64,000 nucleotides of DNA from Marinobacter zhanjiangensis (GTDB lineage Bacteria; Pseudomonadota; Gammaproteobacteria; Pseudomonadales; Oleiphilaceae). The stretch lies in contig NZ_BMXV01000004.1 of the NCBI RefSeq assembly GCF_014651935.1, positions 1 through 64,000 on the forward strand, in the 5' to 3' direction. The translations under genes were made by a program, and so were the position numbers. Positions 47,150-55,555 of the stretch are shown one piece after another; position 1 is the first letter of the stretch, and every line of letters begins with the position of its first letter. The notes under the pieces are model-generated. The model saw nothing but the letters and a program-made list of their open reading frames with translations, was not told the origin of the DNA and searched no databases.

Positions 47150-47179
47150 GGCGGCTCATTTCGAACAAGGAGCGACAGC

Positions 47180-47563
47180 ATGGCAATGGTACTGGAAGAG
47201 TCGGTCAACGTACTGGGCGAGACCCTGGAGACCTGCGGCAACGACCCGCTCACCGGTTTCTATCGGGATGGCTGTTGCAACACAGGCCCGGACGATCTGG
47301 GTAGCCACACCGTCTGCACCGTAGTCACCGACGAGTTCCTCGAATTCTCCCGCAGCAAGGGCAATGACCTGAGCACACCCCGGCCGGAGTTCGACTTCCC
47401 CGGCCTGCGTGCCGGTGATGGCTGGTGCCTGTGCGCGGCCCGCTGGAACGAAGCCTTCGAGGCCGGTTGCGCGCCACGGGTCCGGTTGCGGGCAACCCAC
47501 AAGGCAGCACTGGAAATCTGCGACCTGGCGGACCTGAAGCGCCACGGTGTGGATCTGAGCTAG
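47180..47563 (+). CDS. DUF2237 family protein
   Basis: The 127-residue protein has many conserved cysteines and the blocks VNVLGETLETCGNDPLTGFYRDGCC, VVTDEFLEFSRSKGNDLSTP and PGLRAGDGWCLCAARWNEA. These define DUF2237, of unknown function; it may bind metal. It is soluble. Its stop codon shares one base with the tmcA start, so translation is coupled. Confidence 0.92.
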   Translation: MAMVLEESVNVLGETLETCGNDPLTGFYRDGCCNTGPDDLGSHTVCTVVTDEFLEFSRSKGNDLSTPRPEFDFPGLRAGDGWCLCAARWNEAFEAGCAPRVRLRATHKAALEICDLADLKRHGVDLS

Positions 47564-49665
47564 TGACCGGTAACGAGTGGCAGGCCCTGACGAAGCAACT
47601 GGCGTCACGGGGCGAACGGCGACTGGTTTTGGTCGAGGGCGAGCATAATCAGGTGTTTACCTGTGCGCGCCGTATTCTCGAGCAATTGGCGCCAGCGCAT
47701 GGGCTGTGGATTGGCGAAGGTGAGCGTAACCCGAACCCCGCCCTCCAGCCCCTGCCCGCCACTCAGGCCCGGCAACGGCTGGGCACGGAAACCCCTCTGG
47801 TGGTGTGGGACGGCTGGCAGGGCAATCCACCGGATGCGCTGGCGGCCATGGCCGGCACCATTCAGGCCGGGGGGCTATGGCTCTGGCTGATGCCTCCGCT
47901 GGCCGAGTGGGCAAATTTCCCGGACCCGGACTATGCCCGCATGGGGCTGCCGGCCAGTGGCCATCATCCGTTTATGGCCCGGCTGGCGGATGTTATCTCT
48001 GACGATGACGCGGTTATCCGGGTAACCGCCGGTGACACCGATCCGCGACCAGCCTTTCTCTCCGCAGCTTCCGCCCACAAACCGTTTCAGGTTGCCGGTA
48101 CCCCCGATCAGGAGCGGGCCATCGAGGCCATCGTGCGCACCGGTCAGGGCCGGCGCCGCCGTCCACTGGTAGTCACCGCTGACCGGGGCCGGGGCAAGTC
48201 GGCCGCCCTGGGTATCGCCGCCGTCCGCCTATTACAGGGCGGGCGCAACCGGATAGCGGTGGTGTCGCCCCGCAAGGACAATGTCGCGAGCCTGTTCCGC
48301 CACGCAGCGGAACAGGCAGGCATGGAATACCATCGCCAGACCGCTCTACAGATCGAGTCCGGCGCCACCCTGGAATGGTTTCCGGTAGACGATCTGCTGG
48401 CCAGCCGCCCGGAGGCGGAGCTGGTCATGGTGGATGAAGCCGCCGCCATCCCCGCGCCTCTGCTGAAGCAGGTTCTGCTTGGCTGGCCAAGGGTGGTGTT
48501 TGCCTCCACGGTGCATGGCTATGAAGGGTCGGGGCGGGGCTTCAACCTGCGCTTCCGGACAGTGCTGGACCGAGAGACGCCACACTGGCAGGCGCTGACC
48601 CTGGAACAGCCGGTGCGCTGGTCGCCCCGGGATCCCCTGGAGCCGCTGGTCAACCGCCTGTTTCTGCTGGATGCGGACGCCAGGGGGGCAGAGCCGACTG
48701 GCGACATCTCTATTGAAGACTGGCAGCCGGGCCAGGCCAATGAGGCTGAACTTTTCCGGGCTTTTGGCCTGCTGGTGGACGCCCATTACCGCACCACCCC
48801 AGGCGACCTGCGGCAGTGGATGGATGACCCGGATGCCGTCACCGTCGTGGCAAGACAAGGGGGCGACATCATCGGTGTGCTCTGGGCAACGGTGGAAGGT
48901 GGCCTGGACCCGGCCCTCGCGCAAAAGGTACTGCGAGGGGAGCGGCGACTAAAAGGCCATCTGCTGCCCCAGTCCCTGGCCAATCACGGTGGGGATGCCG
49001 AAGCGGCTACGCTACGCATGTTGAGGGTCGTACGGGTGGCGGTTCACGACCAGTGCCGTCGGCAGGGCATTGGTCGGAAACTGCTGGACTGCGCCAGGGA
49101 GAGAGCGTCCGATATAGCGCTGGATGCCATCGGCACCAGCTATGGCGCTGCGGAAGAGCTGCTGCCGTTCTGGCAATCCTCCGGCTTCGCCACCGTTCGC
49201 CTGGGCATCAGCCGCGAGGCCAGCTCCGGGGAATATGCTGTTCAGATGATGAAGGGACTGAGTGACCCCGGTACTGCTGCTCAACAACGTCTGTCCGCCA
49301 GATTCGCCGAGCAATGGCCGGTGATGCTGCCGGTAGTCTGGCCCACCCTGTCACCGGAGCTGGTACTGGCTATCAGTGCCGATCTGCCTCCGGCAGCGGC
49401 CCTGACGGCACAGGAAGTTACTGAACTGGAGGCGTTCGCTTACGGGCATCGGGGGTTTGAGCTGACCTTGCCGGCGTTGAAGCGACTTACCGTTCAGGCC
49501 GATGTCGCCACTTGGTTGCTGTTTTCCGGCGACGCCGCCTTATGGGCCAGATGTGTAGCTCAGAATCAAAGCTGGGACGTCGTCCGTGAGATAGAGCTTT
49601 GCACAGGCCGAAAAGATGGCGAGTCGAGGATCCGCTTTCTTACGAAGAGGGTGCTGTTCAGTTAA
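47563..49665 (+). CDS. tmcA: tRNA(Met) cytidine acetyltransferase TmcA
   Basis: TmcA forms N4-acetylcytidine at the wobble base of elongator tRNA-Met using acetyl-CoA and ATP. An N-terminal DUF1726 region precedes the helicase module with Walker A TADRGRGKSAALG (near 206) and DEAAAIPAPLL. The GNAT domain has RVAVHDQCRRQGIGRKLL and IGTSYGAAEELLPFW. A C-terminal tRNA-binding segment follows. I start at GTG 47563, overlapping the previous stop by one base, giving 700 residues. AT-rich sequence begins right after the stop. Confidence 0.94.
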   Translation: MTGNEWQALTKQLASRGERRLVLVEGEHNQVFTCARRILEQLAPAHGLWIGEGERNPNPALQPLPATQARQRLGTETPLVVWDGWQGNPPDALAAMAGTIQAGGLWLWLMPPLAEWANFPDPDYARMGLPASGHHPFMARLADVISDDDAVIRVTAGDTDPRPAFLSAASAHKPFQVAGTPDQERAIEAIVRTGQGRRRRPLVVTADRGRGKSAALGIAAVRLLQGGRNRIAVVSPRKDNVASLFRHAAEQAGMEYHRQTALQIESGATLEWFPVDDLLASRPEAELVMVDEAAAIPAPLLKQVLLGWPRVVFASTVHGYEGSGRGFNLRFRTVLDRETPHWQALTLEQPVRWSPRDPLEPLVNRLFLLDADARGAEPTGDISIEDWQPGQANEAELFRAFGLLVDAHYRTTPGDLRQWMDDPDAVTVVARQGGDIIGVLWATVEGGLDPALAQKVLRGERRLKGHLLPQSLANHGGDAEAATLRMLRVVRVAVHDQCRRQGIGRKLLDCARERASDIALDAIGTSYGAAEELLPFWQSSGFATVRLGISREASSGEYAVQMMKGLSDPGTAAQQRLSARFAEQWPVMLPVVWPTLSPELVLAISADLPPAAALTAQEVTELEAFAYGHRGFELTLPALKRLTVQADVATWLLFSGDAALWARCVAQNQSWDVVREIELCTGRKDGESRIRFLTKRVLFS

Positions 49666-50049
49666 CGAACAGCTCTGGCTGAAGCCAGTGTGTGAAGTCT
49701 GTCACGCATTGCGGACCAATGAGTTCAATTTAATCCTTGCTTTGATATTGTCTCGACTGGCGTTCTCTATCGGTGGCTCAACAAATCGCGTCGCCGGGAA
49801 AATGTCACCACAGGGAGTGGATTGGCAGATTGTCTGTCTGAAGGAGAAAGGGACTATTCACGCTTGCGAACAACCCTGCTTTACGAGCTCTCTTCCTGAA
49901 GACTCTGCGGGCCTGTTAAATGGCCTGTGCTACTCCTTTTTACGAACCTTCACCTTTGCGTTAGTTAAATGTAAGAACGCGATTGTGTTGATTAATAAGA
50001 AGATCTTTTAAAAGAAAAGATCGTCAATTTAAAAATGGAGAATAGTGCT
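49666..50049 (+). other. AT-rich non-coding stretch after tmcA
   Basis: No credible gene is seen; the open frame here begins inside tmcA in another phase and has atypical composition. A perfect hairpin, GATCTTTT (50002-50009) with AAAAGATC (50015-50022), lies 28 bp before the next start and could be a terminator or leader structure. Base composition drops abruptly compared with tmcA. Confidence 0.5.
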
Positions 50050-50406
50050 ATGGAAAGTCATGTTGAACAGGATTTTGCTGCTGAAAAGAACACCGTGTGG
50101 CTGGTTTATATACTGCACGTGCTGGGATTCTTTACGGGTGGTCTGACCAGCCTTGCAGCGATCATCGTTAACTACGTCAAGTTGTCTGACCTAAAGAGCA
50201 ATGTTGCTATTTCACATTTCAGGTGGCAGATCCGTACCTTCTGGTGGAGCATGCTCTTCGGGGCAATCAGCCTGGTTCTGACCTATTTTCTTATCGGATT
50301 GCTTGGATTTGTCATCCTTTTCATCTGGTTTGTCTACAGACTGGTTGTGGGCATGATCAACCTGAACAGTAACAATGGTATGTATGGTGTCGCGGAAGGG
50401 GCGTGA
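50050..50406 (+). CDS. Small integral membrane protein (DUF4870/Tic20-like)
   Basis: The 118-residue protein has three hydrophobic helices: about 18-42, 70-92 and a longer 88-108 segment. It shows the arrangement VLGFFTGGLTSLAAIIVNYVK, HFRWQIRTFWW and FVYRLVVGMINLN, as in small DUF4870-like proteins. I use ATG 50050, with GGAGAA six bases upstream; ATG 50035 lacks a site. The gene is AT-rich relative to its neighbours. The function is unknown. Confidence 0.8.
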   Translation: MESHVEQDFAAEKNTVWLVYILHVLGFFTGGLTSLAAIIVNYVKLSDLKSNVAISHFRWQIRTFWWSMLFGAISLVLTYFLIGLLGFVILFIWFVYRLVVGMINLNSNNGMYGVAEGA

Positions 50407-50623
50407 CCGTCACCCTGATGCGACTCGGTGCGCCTTTTGGTGACAATGACGACAAGGTGTACGTTTTACGAATCCAGCCTGGGTGCCATTCTACTGCGAT
50501 TCCAAGTAGGTTCCCGTTTAAAGTGGGGCTCTGGCGGACCAGGGGGCTATTTTAAATTGTCTCCTGTAGTACACATGTCAAATGGACTGGCAGGTTCTCT
50601 GCCTAACTGAATAAGGAATGTTC
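50407..50623 (+). other. Intergenic region with possible IS-end remnant
   Basis: No gene is seen. The stretch 50517-50563 has TTTAAAGTGGGG, then GGCGGACCAGGGG and TATTTTAAATTGTC. This looks like the GGACCA...TTTAAATTG repeats at ends of IS21-type elements. It is only a resemblance from memory. Confidence 0.2.
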
Positions 50624-52090
50624 ATGCTCCCCAGAACGCTTGTCTTGCTATCCCTCTGTCTGATTTCCCAGTGGGTTAATGCCGATTCGGACCACCCCTT
50701 GTTAGGTGGTTATCCCGGTGCCGAAATCGATGAGTCGCTAAATACCGAATACGAGCAGTTTGCCATGCCTGTAGGGCCAATAGAGGAAGGTGGGGAGCTG
50801 GAAACAGAGCGACTTGTTGGTGACCTCTCAATGCTGACATACGAAATTGAGGGGGTATCCACCCTGAAAGTATTCGAGAATTACAGGCACGCATTAGACG
50901 AGTTGGGTGCCGAAGTCATATCCATCTGCGAACTCGAGCAGTGCAGTGCAGACGATAGAGGCCGCGCCGAGCTTGGCGCGGCTCTGGCCGTCCGGCGCTC
51001 GGTGAATAACCACCGCCGAAAACCGTACTTTATCCGTGCCCAGTTGGACGGTGCAAAAGGTACGGTTCATGTAGCACTTTTCTTTGGTGGGTATAGGGGA
51101 GAGGTGGCTGTTCAGCAGGTTATATTTGAAGAGGTTCCACTGGATGACACTCTGGTCTCCGTATCGGCGGATTATCTGACCCGTGGTGGTGAAATCTCGC
51201 CGAAAAGGGAATCGCGTACCGATGAGCAGCGGGAGCAGGACCATCCACTCATCGCCCGTTATCCGGGTGCAGAGTTAAGCGATTCCAGGGCGATGGAGTA
51301 CGAGCGAATTGACATACCGTTTGGTACTGTCGACGCCGACGGAGAAATGGGTGAGCGTTTGTCGTTAACAGGGGATCTGGCTCAGCATACTTACGCTCTC
51401 GAGAATGTCTCCACCCTGAAAGTTATAGAGAATTACAAAGCTGCCGTCAGAAAACTCGACTTAACTCTCGACTACGAGTGTGAACTGGAGGCCTGTGGGG
51501 ATAGCAATGCAGCTAAACAGCTTGGCGGCAATGTTTCAGTGGACGGGAGTGTCTTCAACTTTTACCGGAAGCCTTATTATTTCGTTGCGAGAAAAAAGTC
51601 GGCTCAAGGACCTCTCACCGTCGCCGTTTTTGTCGGCGGCTATAACGGAGATACAACGGTTCAGCAGGTTATTGTCGAGGAGAAAGGTACCGAAACGGAT
51701 CTGGTCAAGGTGGACGCTGACCAGCTCTACCAGGACATCCAGCAAACCGGCAAGGCGCTGGTCTACGGCATCTACTTTGATACCGACTCCGCTACCGTAA
51801 AACCCGAGTCCGCTGATGCCCTCAAAGCCATCTCGGATCTTCTTGAATCCCACCCGGAGCTGAATCTCTATGTGGTTGGTCATACTGACGATACGGGTGA
51901 AAGCGATTACAACCTTAGCCTTTCTTCCCGCAGAGCTGCGTCGGTAGTTGATGTTCTGAAAGACGATTATGACGTGGAGATGGAGCGTCTCAAGGCAGCG
52001 GGAGTTGGGCCTTATGCGCCGGTGGCTGGCAATGAATCTGACGATGGGCGACGTCAGAACCGTCGGGTTGAGCTGGTGCGGAGGCTCTGA
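50624..52090 (+). CDS. Secreted protein with duplicated DUF4892-like domains and OmpA anchor
   Basis: A signal peptide (about 1-20, ending VNA) is followed by two tandem copies of one domain. Copy 1 begins DHPLLGGYPGAEI and copy 2 DHPLIARYPGAEL; both contain STLKV-ENY, a Cys-x4-5-Cys pair, RKPY and GGY-G...VQQVI-EE. The C-terminus (about 370-488) is an OmpA domain with FDTDSATVKPES, GHTDDTGESDYN and RRVELVRR. It should be periplasmic and peptidoglycan-bound. ATG 50624 has TAAGGA at proper spacing; ATG 50618 does not. Known DUF4892-OmpA proteins carry one copy. Confidence 0.88.
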   Translation: MLPRTLVLLSLCLISQWVNADSDHPLLGGYPGAEIDESLNTEYEQFAMPVGPIEEGGELETERLVGDLSMLTYEIEGVSTLKVFENYRHALDELGAEVISICELEQCSADDRGRAELGAALAVRRSVNNHRRKPYFIRAQLDGAKGTVHVALFFGGYRGEVAVQQVIFEEVPLDDTLVSVSADYLTRGGEISPKRESRTDEQREQDHPLIARYPGAELSDSRAMEYERIDIPFGTVDADGEMGERLSLTGDLAQHTYALENVSTLKVIENYKAAVRKLDLTLDYECELEACGDSNAAKQLGGNVSVDGSVFNFYRKPYYFVARKKSAQGPLTVAVFVGGYNGDTTVQQVIVEEKGTETDLVKVDADQLYQDIQQTGKALVYGIYFDTDSATVKPESADALKAISDLLESHPELNLYVVGHTDDTGESDYNLSLSSRRAASVVDVLKDDYDVEMERLKAAGVGPYAPVAGNESDDGRRQNRRVELVRRL

Positions 52091-52174
52091 GGTGTTTCCG
52101 AAATTGTTGGTGGACTTTATGACTGATCTTCGTATGGCGTGTGCCAGAGTACTTTCTTGGGGAGAAGTAATCGA

Positions 52175-52645
52175 ATGAAGATTTCAAAGGTAGTTCTTGG
52201 CTTAGGGTTGGTGGCGTCGCTGCCTGCTATGGCTGAGCCCTATGCAGAGTGGGGGGTAATCGGGGATGGCATGTCTTTGTCAGAGTTGGCTGAGGGCATG
52301 GAGGTGCCAGAGGCTTCCGAAGTATCAATACCTTTAGCGCCTGGCGGAGTTTTTATTAGCACCACCGGCGACCTCTCTAGATGCACAATGCACGTCAGGA
52401 CTAAGCGATCCGTTGAGGAGGTGTGCGACTTTTACCGTTCCAGGCTAAAGGCTCCGGAATATGAGCGAGTTGAAGAGTTGGAGTTGGATTCGGAACCGAG
52501 TTGTGCAATTTTTCGAGGTGGTGAGCACAGGCAGGGTGTCGGCGTATGGGTTTACAGAAAGGAAGTTCCGCATTTTGTAAAAAATGGTAATACCTATGTG
52601 GTAGTTAATTATCATGTGCCAGACGGGACGCAATGTGAACATTGA
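52175..52645 (+). CDS. Small secreted cysteine-containing protein of unknown function
   Basis: The 156-residue protein has a signal peptide (about 1-20, ending AMAEP). The mature part includes RCTMHVRTKRSVEEVCDFYR and SEPSCAIFRGG; its cysteines could form disulfides. The pattern 'S-V-EEV--FYR--L' occurs in several uncharacterised periplasmic proteins. The start is ATG 52175 with GGGGAGAAG upstream. AT-rich composition matches the two preceding genes. The function is not recognised. Confidence 0.75.
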   Translation: MKISKVVLGLGLVASLPAMAEPYAEWGVIGDGMSLSELAEGMEVPEASEVSIPLAPGGVFISTTGDLSRCTMHVRTKRSVEEVCDFYRSRLKAPEYERVEELELDSEPSCAIFRGGEHRQGVGVWVYRKEVPHFVKNGNTYVVVNYHVPDGTQCEH

Positions 52646-52673
52646 AACTCAATAACCTGAATTGAGATGCGTG

Positions 52674-53025
52674 ATGAGCCGGACAATTGATGGCGCTGGC
52701 GTGAAAAGACAACATGGTAGTGTGCTTGTGTATTGTTTGGGGCTGTTGGTGATATTGTCTCTTTCCGTAGGCTATTCGTATAATGCTAGCCGTATTTCCT
52801 CGGAAAAAACTCGACTTCAGAATACAGCGGACGCAGCTTCATACAGTGTGGCAGCAGTCGAGGCCAGAGACCTGAATTTCAAGGCCTACACCAACAGAGC
52901 GATGGTGGCCAATCAGGTTGCGTTGGCCTGACCCAAGCCATCAGTTCATGGCCTCGCTGCGTTATTTGCAGGCAAACAGTATTGCGGCCATGCAAACCGC
53001 TGCTCGCGCCAGTGTAGGGAGAGGC
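52674..53025 (+). pseudogene. Truncated TadG/TadE-like Flp-pilus protein remnant
   Basis: The frame encodes 85 residues: a basic start, a hydrophobic helix (VLVYCLGLLVILSLSVGYSY) and the block RLQNTADAASYSVAAVEARDLNFK followed by TNRAMVANQVAL. These are the N-terminal hallmarks of TadG-like proteins, which normally run several hundred residues. It stops at 52931; another frame carries FMASLRYLQANSIAAMQTAARA, hinting at a frameshift. The ppkA stop lies at 53026, so the rest is lost. No other tad genes are present. Confidence 0.7.
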
Positions 53026-55002
53026 CTAGCGCATCAACTCCCTCGCCCGCGACAACAACGGCTGCGCCTGCCTTGTGCGGTTGCGGGCCAGCATGCTGTC
53101 GGCCATGGCCAGGTAGGCGTCCGAGAGTTGCTGGCGGATATCGGACAGTGGCTCGAAGTTCGATGGTAGCCGGTTCAGTACGGCGATCATTTCCTCGTAG
53201 ACGCTGTCCAGCTGATCACGGCTGCCGGCATTGGCGATTTCGTCGCGCCAGCGTTCGAAGCGGTCAGCATAGAAGTCTTCGGCCGCCCGGGCGGGGAACA
53301 CTGCCTCATCATCACCATTGGCGATGGCCGCGTAGTACTTCCCCAGTTCCCTGATGGATGTCTCCATGGTGGCTGCCCGGGCCAGTTTGTCGGACACCCC
53401 GGGCCGGTCGGCAAACAGCTGTTCACCCAGTATCAGCAGGCGGGCCAGGGCCGCGTCGTTGTCTGAATCCAGAGCTTCAGACAACTGCTGGTCGAATTGC
53501 TGAACCGCTTCTTCGGATGGTGTGAAATCCCCGGCGCCAATCAACTCCAGATCCCGGGTAAGTCCGGTCACGTCTTCCCAGGCTTGCTGGCTGCGGTAAT
53601 TGCCCTCCTGGAGTTGAGTTGCCAACTCATTACCAAGGGCAGCCTCAAGGGACTGGCGCCGACGGATAATCCGGCTCTCCAGCTCCGCCAGCTGGTGATC
53701 CCGGGGGTAGACGGTGCCGGCTTCCGCCAACAGGTCCAGGGCGGCGGGAATGTCCGGCAGTTCCTGGCCGCTGCGGCCGCCGACCAGAATGCCCTCGATC
53801 TGTGTCAGGTACCAGTCCAGCAGTTGATCGGACTGCTGGCGCAGGATGCCGCTGCGTTCCAACGAAGGTAATGCGTTCACTTCCGTCAGCAGCTGTTCCG
53901 GCGGCAGCTCCATTACCCGGCGAACTTCCGCCTGATGCTGTTCCTTTGCCGTCAGTGCCTGTTCGGCCGCCATGGCCCGGGCATATTGCTGGTACCAGAG
54001 GAGGCTGCCACCTGCGGCCGCGACAACGACCACCGCAGAGGCGGCCCAGGGCTGCCAGCGCAGGGGTATCATGCGCCGTTTGATCAGCTCCAGGGAGCTG
54101 TAGCGGGGATCGTAGCGGAGGTTGCGCTTGACCACGCCCCAGAAACGACGGGGCATGCTGTCGGGCTTCTTCAGCTTGTAGGTGCCCAGTTCTTCCAGGG
54201 TCAGCTTCTGGCGATCGAAGGGGTGCCGGGAGGACAGCAGTTCATAACTGATGCAGGCCAGGGCGTACAGATCGTCCTGGGGAGATGGGTCCTTGCCCTC
54301 GATCAGTTCCGGTGAGGCGTAGGCCGGGGTGTAGCCGTAAATGGAGGTTTCGTCCTCGCTTCGAGGGTTCAGGTAGTCCTCGGGCTGCTGCGCCTGCAGG
54401 GCCCGGGAGACACCGAAATCCAGCAGCTTGATGCGGCCTTCACGGGTAAAGAAGATATTGGACGGTTTCAGGTCGGCATGAACAATGCCCTGGCTGTGGG
54501 AGTGCTCCAGGGCATCGGCCACCTGCCGCAGTACCGCGACGCAGCCTTTCCATTTCAGGCCGTTGGGTTTGGCGCGCTGGATGATCCGTGACAGCGGTTC
54601 TCCTTCCAGCAGCTCCATCACCAGAAACCAGGTATCGCCATCATGGTTCAGGTCGTGGATGCGGATGATATTGGGGTGAGACAGGCGCTTGGATTTGGCG
54701 GCTTCCCGCGCCAGCAGGCTGCGGGCTCCGGGGTCGCGGGTCAGGCTGGTGCGCAGGATTTTCAGGGCCACCATGCAGTCCCGGGAACCCGCCTTTTCCA
54801 GGTTCTGGTCCACGGCCTTGTAGACGTCACTCATGCCACCCGAGGCGATCAGTGAGACAATCCGGTAGCGGCCATTCAACAACATGCCCAGGCGCTTGTG
54901 GCGGGGGCCTTCAGGCACCTCCTGCCCTCTGGCTGCTGGCGACTGCAAACCCGGCTTACGGGTCTGGGTGCTGTCATCAAGAACGGTGTCGTTGGCGTCC
55001 AT
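53026..55002 (-). CDS. ppkA: T6SS-associated serine/threonine kinase PpkA
   Basis: An N-terminal kinase domain (about 43-300) has the glycine loop IASGGMSDVY, Lys in VALKIL, catalytic loop IVHADLKPSNIFF and LLDFGVSRA. A single transmembrane helix (about 320-340) leads to a large periplasmic helical region (about 345-658). In the Pseudomonas HSI-I system PpkA phosphorylates the FHA protein to activate secretion. The catalytic loop reads HAD rather than HRD. It is shorter than HSI-I PpkA and has no von Willebrand domain. It is divergent from the tagH-tssJKLM-tagF operon. Confidence 0.9.
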   Translation of the reverse strand: MDANDTVLDDSTQTRKPGLQSPAARGQEVPEGPRHKRLGMLLNGRYRIVSLIASGGMSDVYKAVDQNLEKAGSRDCMVALKILRTSLTRDPGARSLLAREAAKSKRLSHPNIIRIHDLNHDGDTWFLVMELLEGEPLSRIIQRAKPNGLKWKGCVAVLRQVADALEHSHSQGIVHADLKPSNIFFTREGRIKLLDFGVSRALQAQQPEDYLNPRSEDETSIYGYTPAYASPELIEGKDPSPQDDLYALACISYELLSSRHPFDRQKLTLEELGTYKLKKPDSMPRRFWGVVKRNLRYDPRYSSLELIKRRMIPLRWQPWAASAVVVVAAAGGSLLWYQQYARAMAAEQALTAKEQHQAEVRRVMELPPEQLLTEVNALPSLERSGILRQQSDQLLDWYLTQIEGILVGGRSGQELPDIPAALDLLAEAGTVYPRDHQLAELESRIIRRRQSLEAALGNELATQLQEGNYRSQQAWEDVTGLTRDLELIGAGDFTPSEEAVQQFDQQLSEALDSDNDAALARLLILGEQLFADRPGVSDKLARAATMETSIRELGKYYAAIANGDDEAVFPARAAEDFYADRFERWRDEIANAGSRDQLDSVYEEMIAVLNRLPSNFEPLSDIRQQLSDAYLAMADSMLARNRTRQAQPLLSRARELMR

Positions 55003-55555
55003 CCGGAATATCCTTACCGCTGTTCATCCATGGGTGCGCGTGCGCCTGTCCGCACCAGCCAGGGATCACCGGTACGGCCGTCAGGCGGTCCACTGTCAGG
55101 GAGAGTTGTAAGGGGGTATTATCCGGTGCCATGAGTCGTACCGGTCTGGCAGAGCCGACCGTGATGGGCCGGTTGTCCGTTCCTCTTGCTCCCTGAGGAT
55201 TAACGGGCGACTGACATTGTTCTGTTGCAGAACGGAGTCAGGCCACGTCAGACTTCCTGAAGGTCGAATGCTAGTCAGGTTGGATGCACCTCGTCAAGCG
55301 GGCTGTTTTCCTTAAAGGTCGGTAATGTGACGCGTCTCCGGTTATCGGTGGCCAGGCGATCCCAGCCCGGGATAACCGTGATTGACATTGCCCGGGACTC
55401 TGCATAATCTCTGTCCGGTCGGTAACCGGTGGCCCCTGACAGGATGGCTGCTTACGTTGCCCCGAACCCAGGATGTACCTGCCGCGGCAGGTCGGGAATG
55501 CGCGCCAGCCGCCAGGCTGCCGGGCCAGGACAGATGTCAAAGGAAGGATTGGCTC
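55003..55555. promoter_or_regulatory. Divergent control region between ppkA and the T6SS operon
   Basis: No gene is credible in these roughly 550 bp. TTGACA (55382-55387) with CATAAT (55403-55408) is the best plus-strand promoter, though the spacer is only 15 bp. A Shine-Dalgarno AAAGGAAGG precedes tagH. No clear sigma-54 motif was found. Confidence 0.4.

Noticed and set aside
49616-50011. 131-codon frame starting inside tmcA
   Set aside because: It overlaps the tmcA 3' end in another phase and continues through AT-rich non-coding DNA; composition is not protein-like.
55382-55555. N-terminal extension of TagH from 55382
   Set aside because: The extra 58 residues lack any FHA or TagH similarity, and a good ribosome-binding site precedes ATG 55556.
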